Made by a program: the position numbers and the translations under genes. The notes under the pieces were generated by a model. The model saw nothing but the letters and a program-made list of their open reading frames with translations, was not told the DNA's origin and searched no databases. From a bacterium (GTDB taxonomy: Bacteria; Patescibacteriota; Patescibacteriia; Patescibacteriales; JAKAJF01), in assembly GCA_021788015.1 (NCBI GenBank), contig JAJYLD010000008.1, positions 1-56,699 of the forward strand: a stretch of DNA of 56,699 nucleotides, given 5' to 3'. This document shows, in pieces, positions 1 through 8,328 of the stretch. Each line of letters begins with the position of its first letter. Position 1 is the stretch's first letter.

Positions 1-80
1 ACGCAATGGCCCTGTCTAAAATATTCCATATACCACCATTATACCCAAATTCACGAACAAAAGGACAGCGGGTGCTCTTC

Positions 81-104
81 ATCCCGCGGGCTTACGCCCG
101 GGGA
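81..104. repeat. GC-rich REP-like palindrome
   Basis: ATCCC-G-CGGGC TTAC GCCCG-GGGAT, a 10-bp stem with one bulge, directly visible. Confidence 0.6.
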
Positions 105-170
105 TTTTCGAAGGTTTATTAAAAATTTGAGCATTATTTAAAAATTACAAAATTAAAAATTCAAAAATTT

Positions 171-938
171 TTATCCTCTAACGTCACATTTCTTTGCATA
201 CTTCTTCGCTATTTCCAGCATCTCTTTCATTTCTTTTTCCGAAAATCTGGCCTTATTTTGAAAATTTTTATTTACCAAATCCGTATCACTTTTAAAGAAT
301 TGCAAATACCATTTGTCCGCGCCCGCGATCAGCTTTCCCATCTCTTCGATGTCTTCTTTTTTATGCAAACTTGGTACAAGTGTCGTTCTGAATTCATACG
401 AAACGCCGCTCTCTTTTATTATTTTAATGCTTTTTTGTATATTTTCCAAATTTACCCCGTTAAATAGCTTTGCTCCGGCTTCGCCGGATTTAACGGGACG
501 AACCTTAACTCCGATCACTTCTTCATATTTATCCAGGGGCGCTTTGATATCCATGGCCAAATAATCGATTAATTTTTCTTCGAGAACTTTTTCAAGCATC
601 TCGGGATTGGTCCCGTTCGAGTCCAGTTTTATTTTAAAACCCGCGTCTTTTATTTTTTTGATGAAGTCGGGCAAATCTTTATGCAAAGTCGGCTCGCCTC
701 CGGTAATAACCACGCCGCTCAATTTTCCTTTGCGCGATTTCAAAAAAGCAAAGAGATCATCCTCTTTGATTCGGGAATGATCTCTTTGATATTTCAACTT
801 GCCTTCCTTTTCGGGCCAGACAAGCATAGGGTTATAACAAAATTGACAACGAAAATTGCATCCTTGCGTGAAAACGATGGCGGCCAATTCACCGGGGAAA
901 TCGATTAATGTCAATTTTTCTAAGCCGCCTATAATCAT
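171..938 (-). CDS. nrdG: Anaerobic ribonucleoside-triphosphate reductase activating protein (radical SAM)
   Basis: CNFRCQFC (CxxxCxxC) radical-SAM motif, TGGEPTL, MDIKAPLDKYEEV; adjacent to nrdD. Confidence 0.9.
   Translation of the reverse strand: MIIGGLEKLTLIDFPGELAAIVFTQGCNFRCQFCYNPMLVWPEKEGKLKYQRDHSRIKEDDLFAFLKSRKGKLSGVVITGGEPTLHKDLPDFIKKIKDAGFKIKLDSNGTNPEMLEKVLEEKLIDYLAMDIKAPLDKYEEVIGVKVRPVKSGEAGAKLFNGVNLENIQKSIKIIKESGVSYEFRTTLVPSLHKKEDIEEMGKLIAGADKWYLQFFKSDTDLVNKNFQNKARFSEKEMKEMLEIAKKYAKKCDVRG
456..497. repeat. 42-bp palindromic element inserted in frame within nrdG
   Basis: CCCGTTAAAT...ATTTAACGGG (10-bp inverted ends) plus inner TCCGGC-TTC-GCCGGA; encodes PVKSGEAGAKLFNG inside NrdG. 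Confidence 0.8.
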
Positions 939-1044
939 ACACTAATTTAACGAATACTTACGAATGAAACGAATTAAAATTTCTTGTTTTGATTTTTTAA
1001 AATCATTTGTTTTTATTCGTGTTATATTCGTTGTCTTCGTGTTT

Positions 1045-1191
1045 CTATCCCTCGGATAACTGTTTATCGTAAGTCTTGCGGTCGACAAATTCGCTTTGTT
1101 TGCCCTTGTTCCAATTTTTAACCGGAGTAATCCAGCCCACGACTCGGCTGTAGACCGTGCATTCTTGTCTTTGTATTTGTTTTGGTGCCAT
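1045..1191 (-). CDS. 48-aa microprotein resembling the detached C-terminal tail of class III RNR (NrdD)
   Basis: Translated by eye: MAPKQIQRQECTVYSRVVGWITPVKNWNKGKQSEFVDRKTYDKQLSEG*; YSRVxGxxxPVxxWNxGKxxEFxxR is the tail motif of many NrdD proteins; absent from the ORF track (too short). Confidence 0.85.
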   Translation of the reverse strand: MAPKQIQRQECTVYSRVVGWITPVKNWNKGKQSEFVDRKTYDKQLSEG

Positions 1192-1392
1192 ATGATTTTT
1201 TTATTATTCAAGTTTATTTTATTTTTCTTGAATAATTCGATTTAAAAATTTTTTACTTTTTAAAATCAATTTAATTTCCAATTTCTAATTTTTAATTTCT
1301 AAACAATAACAATTTTTAAATTTTCAAAACTTTAAAATTTAATCATTAAAAATTGTTTAAAAATTTAAAATTGAAAATTATTCCCTCGCACG

Positions 1393-3465
1393 TTAACATT
1401 CCACACAGCCTTTTACATCTTCTAAACCGTCGTCAATTACCATAACTCCTTCTTTGTATCCCATCTCTTCATCGCATTTCGGGCAATATTTATGCTCGCC
1501 CGACAAATAGCCGTGCTTGGGACAGATCGAAAAGGTGGGGCTGATTGTATAATAGGGCAATTTGTAATTTTCCGCGATTTTTTTCACCAGTCTTTTGCAA
1601 TTTTCCGGATCATCGATTCTTTCGCCCAAGAAACCGTGCAAAACCGTGCCGCCGGTATATTTCGTTTGCAATTCGTCTTGCAAATCCAAAGCTTCAAAAA
1701 TATCGTTCGTAAAACCGACGGGGAGGTGGGTCGAATTGGTGTAATACGGATCCGCTCCGCGTCTTACCGCTTCTTCGTTGCCGACGATTATGTCCGGATA
1801 CAATTCTTTGTCTTTCTTGGCGAAACGATAACCGGCGCCTTCGGCCGGAGAAGCTTCGAGATTGTATAAGTTGTTGGTTTCATTTTGATAATCCATCAAT
1901 TTGTTGCGCATAAAATCCAAAATTTCCAAAGCGAATTCTTTGCCTTCTTTCGCGGCTATGTTCGTGCCCAGCAAATTGACAACGGCTTCGTTCATGCCGT
2001 TGATCCCGATGGTGTTAAAATGGTTTTGCCAATAAGTTCCGAATCGCTTATGAATGTCATCTAGATAAAATTTTGAATAAGGATAAAGGCCGTCTACCGT
2101 AAATCTTTCGATTATTTTCCGTTTTATTTCCAAACTTTCTTTGGCCATATCCATGAGTTTTCCCAATTTCTTTTTAAATTCGTTTTTGTCTTTGGAGAGA
2201 TGACCGATTCTCGCCAAGTTAATCGTAACAACGCCCAAGCTGCCGGTCAAAGGGTTGGCGCCGAACAAACCGCCGCCGCGTTTTCTCAGCTCCCTGTTGT
2301 CGAGTCGCAAACGGCAGCACATACTGCGGGCGTCGTCGCGTTTCATGTCCGAATTGATGAAATTGGAGAAATAAGGAATGCCGTATTTTGCCGTCATCTC
2401 CCAGACCGGTTTCAATACAGGATTGTCCCAGTCGAAATTTTTATCGATATTGTAAGTCGGAATCGGAAAAGCGAACACGCGCCCGGTGGCGTCTCCTTCA
2501 AGCATGACTTCGGCAAAGGCTTTGTTGAACATGTCTATTTCCTGTTGAAATTCTTTATATTTCTCCGGCATATATTTGCCGCCGATGATGACATGCTCTT
2601 CTCCGGTTTGTTCGGAAGGAATGACGTCCAAAGTGACATTGATGAACGGAGTCTGAAAGCCGACGCGAGTGGGAACGTTTACGTTAAACAAAAATTCCTG
2701 CAAGCATTGTTTCACTTCTCTGAAAGTCAAATCGTCATAACGAATAAAAGGCGCCAAATAAGTATCGAAATTGGCGAATGCTTGCGCTCCGGCCGCTTCG
2801 CCCTGCAATGTGTAAAGGAAATTGACGATTTGCCCGAGAGTGCTTCGAAAATGTTTCGGCGGTTTGGATTGCACTTTTTCGCTGACGCCGGCGAATCCTC
2901 GTAGCAACAGATCTTTTAAATCCCAGCCGCAACAATAAGGAGCGAGCATGCCGAGGTCATGGATATGAAAATCGCCGTTGATATGCGCGTCCCGGATTTC
3001 CTGGGGGTAAAGTTTATTCAGCCAGTAGCGGGCGGACACGGAAGAGGCTATATAATTATTCAAACCTTGCACGGAAAAACTCATGTTCGAGTTTTCCTTG
3101 AGACGCCAATCCGCTTGGCCCAAATAATCCCGCATTAATTTTTCCTCGTCGATTTTCCGATTCAATTCGCGAAGCTGGCGATGTTGCTCGCGGTAAATGA
3201 TATAGGCCTTAGCCGCTTTGGCCTGTTTGTTATTGATCAAAATATCTTCGACAATGTCCTGAATTTCTTCAACCGCCGGTATTGATCGCGAATGAAATTT
3301 TTCATTAAGCCTCTTCAGGGTTTGGGAAGCCAAATCCATGGCGAGTTTTTCATCCCTGGTGCCGACGGCTTCCAAGGCTTTAAAAATGGCTTTGGAGATT
3401 TTTTCTTCGTTGAAATCGACGATTTCTCCGGAGCGCTTGATAATTTTCGTGATTGAGTTCTGCAT
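1393..3465 (-). CDS. nrdD: Class III anaerobic ribonucleoside-triphosphate reductase
   Basis: ATP-cone N-terminus (KIIKRSGEIVDFNEEKISKAIFKAL), RNR barrel, Cys-rich C-terminus; start probably at internal Met4 of the ORF. Confidence 0.93.
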   Translation of the reverse strand: MQNSITKIIKRSGEIVDFNEEKISKAIFKALEAVGTRDEKLAMDLASQTLKRLNEKFHSRSIPAVEEIQDIVEDILINNKQAKAAKAYIIYREQHRQLRELNRKIDEEKLMRDYLGQADWRLKENSNMSFSVQGLNNYIASSVSARYWLNKLYPQEIRDAHINGDFHIHDLGMLAPYCCGWDLKDLLLRGFAGVSEKVQSKPPKHFRSTLGQIVNFLYTLQGEAAGAQAFANFDTYLAPFIRYDDLTFREVKQCLQEFLFNVNVPTRVGFQTPFINVTLDVIPSEQTGEEHVIIGGKYMPEKYKEFQQEIDMFNKAFAEVMLEGDATGRVFAFPIPTYNIDKNFDWDNPVLKPVWEMTAKYGIPYFSNFINSDMKRDDARSMCCRLRLDNRELRKRGGGLFGANPLTGSLGVVTINLARIGHLSKDKNEFKKKLGKLMDMAKESLEIKRKIIERFTVDGLYPYSKFYLDDIHKRFGTYWQNHFNTIGINGMNEAVVNLLGTNIAAKEGKEFALEILDFMRNKLMDYQNETNNLYNLEASPAEGAGYRFAKKDKELYPDIIVGNEEAVRRGADPYYTNSTHLPVGFTNDIFEALDLQDELQTKYTGGTVLHGFLGERIDDPENCKRLVKKIAENYKLPYYTISPTFSICPKHGYLSGEHKYCPKCDEEMGYKEGVMVIDDGLEDVKGCVEC

Positions 3466-3598
3466 GGGGAACAAAATAATTTATAATTTCTAATTTTTAA
3501 TTTTTAAACAATTTTTAATGATTCAATTTTAAAACTTTTTCATTGAAAATTGGAAATTGTTTGAAAATTGCAAACTGAAAATTGAAAATCTTTTATTT

Positions 3599-4078
3599 TT
3601 ATTTGCTTTTTTTATAACCCGTCTTTTTCTCTTTCATCAACTTGTTCAGTTCTCTTCGAAACGTATGGACGTCTTTGAAGGATTCGTAGACGCTCGCAAA
3701 CCGGATATAGGCGACTTGATCGATTTTTTTGAGGTGCTTCATGACAAGCTGGCCGATTTGATTCGAGGTTACTTCGTTTTTGCCGATGATTTGCAAGTCC
3801 CGTTCGATCGCGTTTACCAGTTTTTTAAAGTTATCTTCCGTTATCGGCCTCTTTTCAAGCGCCTTGTGCAGCCCTTTTGTCAATTTTTCCCGCGAATAGG
3901 TTTCTTTTTTGCCGTCGCGCTTGATTACGGCCAAATCGAGAATTTCGATTTCTTCGTAAGTCGAGAAGCGAAAGCCGCACTTAAGACATTCTCGCCTGCG
4001 CCTTATGGCCGAGCCGTCGATAACGACGCGGGAATCGATTACTTTTGTGTCATTATGATGACAAACTGGGCACTTCAT
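3599..4078 (-). CDS. nrdR: Transcriptional repressor NrdR
   Basis: MKCPVCHHNDTKVIDSR...IRRRRECLKCGFRFSTYEEIE Zn-ribbon plus ATP-cone. Confidence 0.95.
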   Translation of the reverse strand: MKCPVCHHNDTKVIDSRVVIDGSAIRRRRECLKCGFRFSTYEEIEILDLAVIKRDGKKETYSREKLTKGLHKALEKRPITEDNFKKLVNAIERDLQIIGKNEVTSNQIGQLVMKHLKKIDQVAYIRFASVYESFKDVHTFRRELNKLMKEKKTGYKKSK

Positions 4079-4303
4079 CCCGTTAGAAGCAGACCCCGGT
4101 AGTACACCTCGTAAACTCGGTGACTACGGGGCGAGACGTAGTTAAAAATAAGTTTTGTGCGATAGAACTTGTTCCGTAGTCAGATCCGATAGGATTTACG
4201 GTTTGGGATCGTGATCGTTTGATTTGCATAAATCATTATAAATTTACGAATCCTTAAACTTACTTTATTCTTTCCTGCTAAAGCGACCTCGACTTCTAAC
4301 GGG
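4079..4303. repeat. CCCGTTA palindromic/MITE-like element, copy 1 (225 bp)
   Basis: Terminal inverted repeats CCCGTTAGAAG...CTTCTAACGGG; flanked by TTCAT (4074-4078) and TTCAT (4305-4309); interior shared with copy 2. Confidence 0.8.
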
Positions 4304-4439
4304 ATTCATATATTAAACACGAAGTTTAATAATATCACACGAAAGATAACGAATTATATTTCATCTTTATCTGATTTGCGCCAATCCCATTCGTTGCTTT
4401 CGTGTACTATTCGTCTTGTTCGTGCTTATTGGCTTCGCC

Positions 4440-4510
4440 AATAAAAAAAACACCTATCTTTCAACCTTAAAAATCCTTTTCGAAGGGACCATTTAGAATA
4501 AGTGTTTAAA
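4440..4510 (-). terminator. Intrinsic terminator/attenuator-like hairpin in the nrdR leader
   Basis: Minus strand: AACACTTAT...ATAGGTGTT followed by TTTTTTT, located between the NrdR boxes and nrdR. Confidence 0.5.
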
Positions 4511-4526
4511 CCTCCACCGCCTTAAA

Positions 4527-4542
4527 AGTCTATATCTAGTGC
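4527..4542 (-). promoter_or_regulatory. NrdR box 1
   Basis: AGTCTATATCTAGTGC, matches the ACAC(A/T)ATATCTAGTGT-like consensus. Confidence 0.8.
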
Positions 4543-4558
4543 TTCTATTCCGCTCCGT

Positions 4559-4574
4559 ACCACTAGATATTGTA
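4559..4574 (-). promoter_or_regulatory. NrdR box 2
   Basis: ACCACTAGATATTGTA (reverse complement TACAATATCTAGTGGT); 32 bp centre-to-centre from box 1. Confidence 0.8.
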
Positions 4575-4737
4575 TTATATTTTCATTATATCACAGGAAA
4601 TACATATGTCAATACGGGTCAAGCGCTTATTTTCCCCTTATTTTTCAAGGGTTTTGATTCGAAAGTTAGAACATGTTCGGCGTGATTTACAATCCATTTC
4701 AAAAACCGCTGTGGATAAGTGGAAAAGATCAAAAAAG

Positions 4738-4768
4738 CCACAGTTTTCTATGGCTTTATTTTTTGAGA
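4738..4768 (-). terminator. Intrinsic terminator
   Basis: AAAGCCA...TGGCTTTTTT on the minus strand, directly after the 4786-6060 gene. Confidence 0.7.
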
Positions 4769-4785
4769 TACGGGCCAAGAACTAC

Positions 4786-6060
4786 TCAATTCTTTTTAAC
4801 AGGACGATTAATATAATTTATAATCCTTTTTAATCGTGACATTTCTTGTTCTTTGTCAGTTTTTGATTCTTTGGGGTGCAGACTCCCCTGTAAAATGCTT
4901 TTTGGTTTGCCTTCTTTGTCTTTTAAACCCATGTGATATTCTGGATTGGGCAATTTACGTGACAATTTTTTTATGGCGTTCATTTTTAATAATTTTTCTG
5001 TTTTTCCTCCGAAACTTATATTTTCCTCATCCTGAGTTTCATATAACCCTATTCTTTTCGGCAAAGCGATATTTCTGGATTTAAGGTCGATCAGTAATTG
5101 TCGAAAGGCCCGAAAGAATGAATCGTAAAAATAACGCTGGCCTCTTTCCGTACTTCCTAAAATATCTGTCGGAAAGCCTGTTTCGCCCACTTCGTATTCC
5201 ATGCCTAAAGCGGCCAATTGTTCAAATACTTTTTTAAGAGGATTGAGTTGCTTAAAAGCCTTTTTTCCTTTCAGCGGGTTATGCCAAAATCCAGGATAAA
5301 AATCAACAGATACCCTATCAAAATTTTCTTTTAACATTAACTTATAACGAGCGATGAAATCGGAAACTTTCGGCAAACCGACAGTTTTGGCAATTCGATC
5401 ATTAACATTGCTTACGATAAGGCTGGTTGAAATTTTTAGGTCGGGCTGAGTTCTGCTTAATTCATTTCGTACGATGCCGGTAATTTTAGGAATGTCCTTT
5501 ATATCTACATATTTAGATAGCAAGGAATGGTTAATTTCATTAAATATTTGGGCGGCCTTAATTTTTACATTTGCTTGTCCCAATGTTTCGCCGACACTAC
5601 GCACATATTCTTCGTATGCTTTAAAAAATTTTTCCTTATCATTGCGATACAGCTTGGCCGCCCATTCCGGCGGATTGGACAAGACTAATGTCGGCGGCTC
5701 TAAACCGGCCTCTTCCATAGCTTTAATCGCTCCGATATACCGGTCCAAAAAATTTTTATCGGTTACTCCCGGTTGAGGAGCAACATCTTTCCAGTCCCAA
5801 TCAAATCTAATGGAGGATATCCCATGATCCTTCATTTCTTTGTAGAGTTCATATTCATCTTCGACAGAAACCGCATCCGGATACCTTAGATTATGATCTG
5901 TTACATATATCTCGACATTCGGCGATTCACCCTTAAATTGCTCATTACTATCCTCGTGTTTCTTGTCTTTCGTATTAATATCAGTTCCCTTTTCTTGTTT
6001 GGCTTGATCCTGTTTAGGGTGCGGCTCTTGTAGAGGAAATTGTTCAGCGGGATTTTTCAT
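4786..6060 (-). CDS. Glycoside hydrolase-like (clan GH-A TIM-barrel) protein
   Basis: IRFDWDWKDVAPQPG, AQIFNEINH (NE catalytic-type motif), VGETGFPT. Confidence 0.6.
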   Translation of the reverse strand: MKNPAEQFPLQEPHPKQDQAKQEKGTDINTKDKKHEDSNEQFKGESPNVEIYVTDHNLRYPDAVSVEDEYELYKEMKDHGISSIRFDWDWKDVAPQPGVTDKNFLDRYIGAIKAMEEAGLEPPTLVLSNPPEWAAKLYRNDKEKFFKAYEEYVRSVGETLGQANVKIKAAQIFNEINHSLLSKYVDIKDIPKITGIVRNELSRTQPDLKISTSLIVSNVNDRIAKTVGLPKVSDFIARYKLMLKENFDRVSVDFYPGFWHNPLKGKKAFKQLNPLKKVFEQLAALGMEYEVGETGFPTDILGSTERGQRYFYDSFFRAFRQLLIDLKSRNIALPKRIGLYETQDEENISFGGKTEKLLKMNAIKKLSRKLPNPEYHMGLKDKEGKPKSILQGSLHPKESKTDKEQEMSRLKRIINYINRPVKKN

Positions 6061-6229
6061 TTTTCCAAATAAATTTTTTAAGACTTGTTGGCCATGCTCA
6101 GCATGTAGCCATACCGCAAGGCATCATAAATCATAAATGACTGAATTATTTACTGACCCTCGTTTTGCATTCATTCGTCGCGGCAGAATCTCCCGAAAGG
6201 GATTCTGCCGGTTTTTAATTTTTGTTTTT

Positions 6230-6292
6230 CTGGATTCCCGCCTTCGCTCGCCTCGCTGACGCTATGGCAAAGCAGGCGGGAATGACAGTTTA
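6230..6292. repeat. REP-like palindrome
   Basis: GGATTCCCGCCT...AGGCGGGAATGACAG inverted repeat. Confidence 0.6.
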
Positions 6293-6345
6293 AAATGCTT
6301 ATTTTATTATACCAAATCCAGATAAGTTTTTTCTAAAAACGAAAA

Positions 6346-6774
6346 CTATCTCTCAACCATATACGTTTTTAAAAACGTCTCGATCGCGCTTAATGTCGCA
6401 TCTTTCAATTTCGGATTACTCTCCGCTACCCATTTGGCAAAATTATAAAGTTCCTGATTATCAACCTTGATCCATTTTTGATTTATGTATAAAAAATAAA
6501 ATAAAGTGGTCATAGCAATCCGCTTGTTGCCGTTTTGAAAAGGATGATTTTTAATCATGAGATAAAAAAGTATCGCCGCCTTTTTTAGTAGCCCCGGATA
6601 TAATTGTCTTCCGCCAAATGACTGAAAAGGCGCTTCAATTGATCGTTCAAGAGCGTTCGTGTAGCGCGTGCTGAAATCTGGAATCGGTTCGGACCATTCC
6701 ATAGTTTCCTGTGCAAGGACATGTGCAACGTATTCGACGGATTTTATGGTCAATTTATATATCAGCATAATCAT
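6346..6774 (-). CDS. Fic/Doc-family (death-on-curing) toxin
   Basis: HPFQNGNKRIAM Fic/Doc core motif; overlaps the upstream HTH gene by 4 bp. Confidence 0.85.
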   Translation of the reverse strand: MIMLIYKLTIKSVEYVAHVLAQETMEWSEPIPDFSTRYTNALERSIEAPFQSFGGRQLYPGLLKKAAILFYLMIKNHPFQNGNKRIAMTTLFYFLYINQKWIKVDNQELYNFAKWVAESNPKLKDATLSAIETFLKTYMVER

Positions 6775-7052
6775 TCTTTGCCAAGAAGACGGAGGGTTTC
6801 TCCATATTCTTTAACGACTTTTTCAACCGCTTTATTTATTTCCTTTTTCTTTTCATCAGTCAAAATTTTTGAATTGCTTTTCTTTAAAATATCACTAACG
6901 TCATCCATGGAAATAGCATAATTTCTTCCTATTTTCTCGGCCGGAATTTCTCCTTTTTTTATTTTTTTAAATACGGCTATGCGACTGATTTTTAGCATTT
7001 TAGCCAATTCAACTATGGATATATAAACCGTCTTTTTCCCCTTATTTTCCAT
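6771..7052 (-). CDS. Helix-turn-helix (excisionase-like) antitoxin/regulator partner
   Basis: VELAKMLKISRIAVFKKIKKGEIPAEKIGRNYAISMDDV; coupled to the Doc-like gene. Confidence 0.7.
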   Translation of the reverse strand: MENKGKKTVYISIVELAKMLKISRIAVFKKIKKGEIPAEKIGRNYAISMDDVSDILKKSNSKILTDEKKKEINKAVEKVVKEYGETLRLLGKE

Positions 7053-7061
7053 ATTTATTAT

Positions 7062-7101
7062 GTTAACCTTATTTATATAATTAGGTTAACATATGTTAAC
7101 C
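7062..7101. promoter_or_regulatory. Putative TA operator
   Basis: Three GTTAACC half-sites (7062-7068 direct, 7084-7090 inverted, 7095-7101 direct) upstream of the HTH gene. Confidence 0.65.
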
Positions 7102-7118
7102 ATATAGTCAAACACAAA

Positions 7119-7146
7119 AAAACGAGGCATTTTTTCCTCGTTTTGA
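7119..7146 (-). terminator. Intrinsic terminator of ftsZ
   Basis: ACGAGGaaaaaatgCCTCGT then T-tract on the minus strand. Confidence 0.75.
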
Positions 7147-7164
7147 TTAATAAAAAGTAGTAAT

Positions 7165-8328
7165 TTACATCATCTTTTTCCGAATAAATGCCGGGATGCC
7201 GAGTTCGTCGTCTTCCGTATCCGAATTTCCCTTCTTCTGCGCCGGTTCGGCCTGGGCCGCTTTCAAAGAAGACGTTTTGCTTTTCTTCTTTTCCGGGGCT
7301 TTCTCTTCCTCGGTTATAAAAGTATTCGGGGTATAACGTTCGGTCGAGATCACTTCCCTTTCTCTGGGCACGCGGCCGTTGCCGAAGCCCGTCGCCACGA
7401 CCGTGATCTTAATTTCATCTTTCATCTTATCGTTAATCACCGTGCCGAAAATAATTTTCGCGTCTTCGTCGGCCGAAGCGGTAATCACTTTAGCCGCCTC
7501 GTTCACTTCGGTCATAGTCAAATTCTGTCCGCCGGTAATCGTAAAGAGAATTCCCTTCGCGCCTTCGATCGACATCTCGAGCAAAGGAGAGTTGATCGCC
7601 GCTTTCGCCGCCTCAATCGCCTTGTTTTCGCCCGTCGCTTCTCCGATTCCCATGAGCGCGCTTCCGGCGTTGGCCATAACCGCTTTCACATCGGCGAAAT
7701 CGACGTTAATCAATCCGGGAATGGTAATCAATTCGGCGATGCCCTGGACGCCTTGTCTTAAAATTTCGTCCACCACCATGAACGCGTCCAACAAGGAAGT
7801 CTTCTTGTCAATAACCTGCAAAAGTTTATCATTGGGAATGGTAATAATCGTATCGACTTTGTCGGCGAGCTCCATCAGCCCCCGTTCGGAAAGATTTTTT
7901 CTTTGCGCGCCTTCGAAAGCGAACGGTTTCGTAACGACAGCGACGGTCAACGCTCCTATGTCCCGCGCGATCTCGGCGACTATCGGAGCCGCGCCGGTTC
8001 CCGTTCCTCCGCCCAAACCGCAAGTGACGAAAACCATGTCCGTATCTTTTAAGGCGTCTCTGATTTCATTTTGCGTTTCTTCGGCCGCCTGTCTTCCGAT
8101 TTCCGGATTCATGCCCGCGCCCAAGCCGCGGGTGATTGTTTTCCCGATATGCAACTTTTTCGCCGCTTTGTTATAATGCAACGCCTGGACATCCGTATTC
8201 AAGGCGATGAATTCGACGCCCTTGACTCCGGCATCGATCATGCGGTTGATGGCCGCTCCTCCGGATCCTCCCACTCCTATTACTTTTATCTTTGCGAAAG
8301 ACTCGATGGCCGGTTTTACTTCTGCCAT
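7165..8328 (-). CDS. ftsZ: Cell division GTPase FtsZ
   Basis: [10 protein letters not shown] tubulin motif; C-terminal [14 protein letters not shown]. Confidence 0.97.
   Translation of the reverse strand: MAEVKPAIESFAKIKVIGVGGSGGAAINRMIDAGVKGVEFIALNTDVQALHYNKAAKKLHIGKTITRGLGAGMNPEIGRQAAEETQNEIRDALKDTDMVFVTCGLGGGTGTGAAPIVAEIARDIGALTVAVVTKPFAFEGAQRKNLSERGLMELADKVDTIITIPNDKLLQVIDKKTSLLDAFMVVDEILRQGVQGIAELITIPGLINVDFADVKAVMANAGSALMGIGEATGENKAIEAAKAAINSPLLEMSIEGAKGILFTITGGQNLTMTEVNEAAKVITASADEDAKIIFGTVINDKMKDEIKITVVATGFGNGRVPREREVISTERYTPNTFITEEEKAPEKKKSKTSSLKAAQAEPAQKKGNSDTEDDELGIPAFIRKKMM

Noticed and set aside
942-1211. 89-aa ORF from the track
   Set aside because: Low-complexity translation; the overlapping frame at 1045-1191 encodes a recognisable NrdD-tail microprotein instead.
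2200-2904. 234-aa plus-strand ORF antisense to nrdD
   Set aside because: Shadow ORF over a strongly conserved gene, with no recognisable motif.
3557-4102. 181-aa plus-strand ORF over nrdR
   Set aside because: Antisense shadow; its end LHPVRSRPR merely reads through the palindromic element.
4710-4718. oriC based on the DnaA box
   Set aside because: Single 9-mer, no box cluster or dnaA/dnaN neighbourhood.
7379-8176. 265-aa plus-strand ORF antisense to ftsZ
   Set aside because: Shadow ORF of ftsZ.
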